Part shown: piece after piece, positions 6,764 to 7,248 of the stretch
Layout of the letters: each line of letters begins with the position of its first letter
Position numbering within the stretch: the first letter of the stretch is position 1
NCBI GenBank assembly: GCA_046757585.1
Contig: JBHHYR010000201.1
Span: 1 to 7,248 of the forward strand
From: JBHHYR01 sp046757585
Lineage (GTDB): Bacteria; Desulfobacterota; Binatia; HRBIN30
Reading direction: 5' to 3'
Length of the DNA: 7,248 nucleotides
Program-made: the position numbers and the translations under genes
Notes under the pieces: generated by a model
The model's input: only the letters and a program-made list of their open reading frames with translations
What the model was told of the DNA's origin: nothing
Databases searched by the model: none

Positions 6764-7164
6764 CCGGGCACGAACTTCGGCAAGGTCACTTCGTCCGTGA
6801 TGTCTTCGAAGATGACCCGCACGGGCATGCCAATCTTGATCGCGTGCGGATCCACCCCGACGAGGTTCGAGTTCATCTTGGCCCCTTCTTTGAGCTTCAC
6901 CACCACGACCGCGTATGGCACCTCCTCGGCGAAGCCAGAATGATAAACCTGATGCATCACGTTGTAGCTGAAGATCTCACCCGTGCCGCTGACCTGCACC
7001 CACTCCGCGTCACGCGACAAGCACGAGGAACAGATCTCGCGGGCGGGAAAGCGGTGCGTGCCGCATTGCGTGCAGCGTTGCACCACCAGTTTGTGACGCT
7101 TGGCGGCGTCAAAGAACGGTTTCATGTCCGGCGTAATCGCCGGAATCGGCTTCTTGTAAGGCAT
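6760..7164 (-). CDS. Zn-ribbon and OB-fold protein (DUF35), putative partner of the thiolase-like enzyme
   Basis: From the ATG at 7164 the protein is 134 residues. A helical N-terminus (PDMKPFFDAAKRHKL, 12-26) leads into a rubredoxin-like zinc ribbon with CTQC (31-34) and CSSC (45-48), then an OB-fold from about residue 53 (GTGEIFSYNVMHQ, 60-72) to the C-terminal VPG. DUF35 proteins bind thiolase-like enzymes and often acyl-CoA; examples are the ChsH2 DUF35 domain with Ltp2 and the DUF35 partner of archaeal thiolase/HMG-CoA synthase. The family is normally about 130-150 residues, which favours this start, and AGGGACGG lies 4-11 bases before it. A GTG at 7230 would add 22 charged, low-complexity residues and is a less likely start. 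The gene is convergent with the thiolase-like gene and their stop codons overlap in CTAG at 6760-6763. Its promoter lies outside the window. Confidence 0.93.
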   Translation of the reverse strand: MPYKKPIPAITPDMKPFFDAAKRHKLVVQRCTQCGTHRFPAREICSSCLSRDAEWVQVSGTGEIFSYNVMHQVYHSGFAEEVPYAVVVVKLKEGAKMNSNLVGVDPHAIKIGMPVRVIFEDITDEVTLPKFVPG

Positions 7165-7248
7165 TTTTCCGTCCCTGCTCTCTCGTCTTCTTCCCTCTTC
7201 CACAACCCGCCCTTCCTTCAACTCCGTCACCTCCCGTCCTTCATCCCT
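7165..7248 (-). other. Purine-rich leader before the DUF35 gene
   Basis: On the minus strand 71 of 84 bases are purines. The stretch carries several Shine-Dalgarno-like runs, including GGACGGGAGG just before a GTG at 7230 and AGGGACGG before the chosen ATG at 7164. It may be untranslated leader or, if the GTG is used, a charged N-terminal extension. An ATG at 7244 opens only five codons. No gene can be called at the window edge. Confidence 0.4.

Noticed and set aside
1..7248. CRISPR array, tRNA/rRNA gene, transposase, toxin-antitoxin or defence system
   Set aside because: I looked for regularly spaced direct repeats, cloverleaf-like segments and mobile-element or defence motifs and found none. 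All sizeable plus-strand coding space is explained by metabolic or translation-factor genes.

Overview
This is a GC-rich bacterial chromosomal window with dense, ordinary gene packing. The gene set is NAD, biotin-ligase and CoA genes next to an EF-G paralogue, followed by a thiolase-like/DUF35 pair. It recalls deltaproteobacteria in the broad sense (Desulfobacterota, Myxococcota or Candidatus Binatota types). That placement is inferred from gene content and GC, not from a phylogenetic marker, and is low confidence.

Positions 1-197 are non-coding and carry a short palindromic repeat of the kind dispersed between genes in many genomes. Positions 198-5367 hold five plus-strand genes in what looks like one transcription unit. 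They are nadC (quinolinate phosphoribosyltransferase), birA (biotin-protein ligase without a DNA-binding domain), coaX (type III pantothenate kinase), an EF-G-like translational GTPase, and a 175-residue protein of unknown function. Gaps shrink along the unit: 67, 49 and 12 bases, then a 4-base ATGA overlap. The first three genes supply or attach three cofactors (NAD, biotin, CoA). The last two are tightly coupled and are best thought of as a pair.

Positions 5368-5572 are a 205-base spacer filled mostly by two GC-rich hairpins that look like a compound palindromic repeat; it separates the cofactor/EF-G unit from what follows. Positions 5573-6763 encode a thiolase-superfamily protein. It lacks the thiolase nucleophilic cysteine and the usual GHP histidine but keeps tyrosines placed like those of the steroid side-chain aldolase Ltp2. 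Convergent to it, on the minus strand, is a zinc-ribbon/OB-fold (DUF35) protein, the usual partner of such enzymes. The two stop codons overlap in a CTAG tetramer.

I see no tRNA, rRNA, CRISPR array, transposase, prophage or defence system. The points most worth a second look are the EF-G paralogue with altered G motifs, its translationally coupled partner with an internal duplication, and the cysteine-less thiolase/DUF35 pair in a convergent layout. None of these amounts to a clearly new system on sequence alone.
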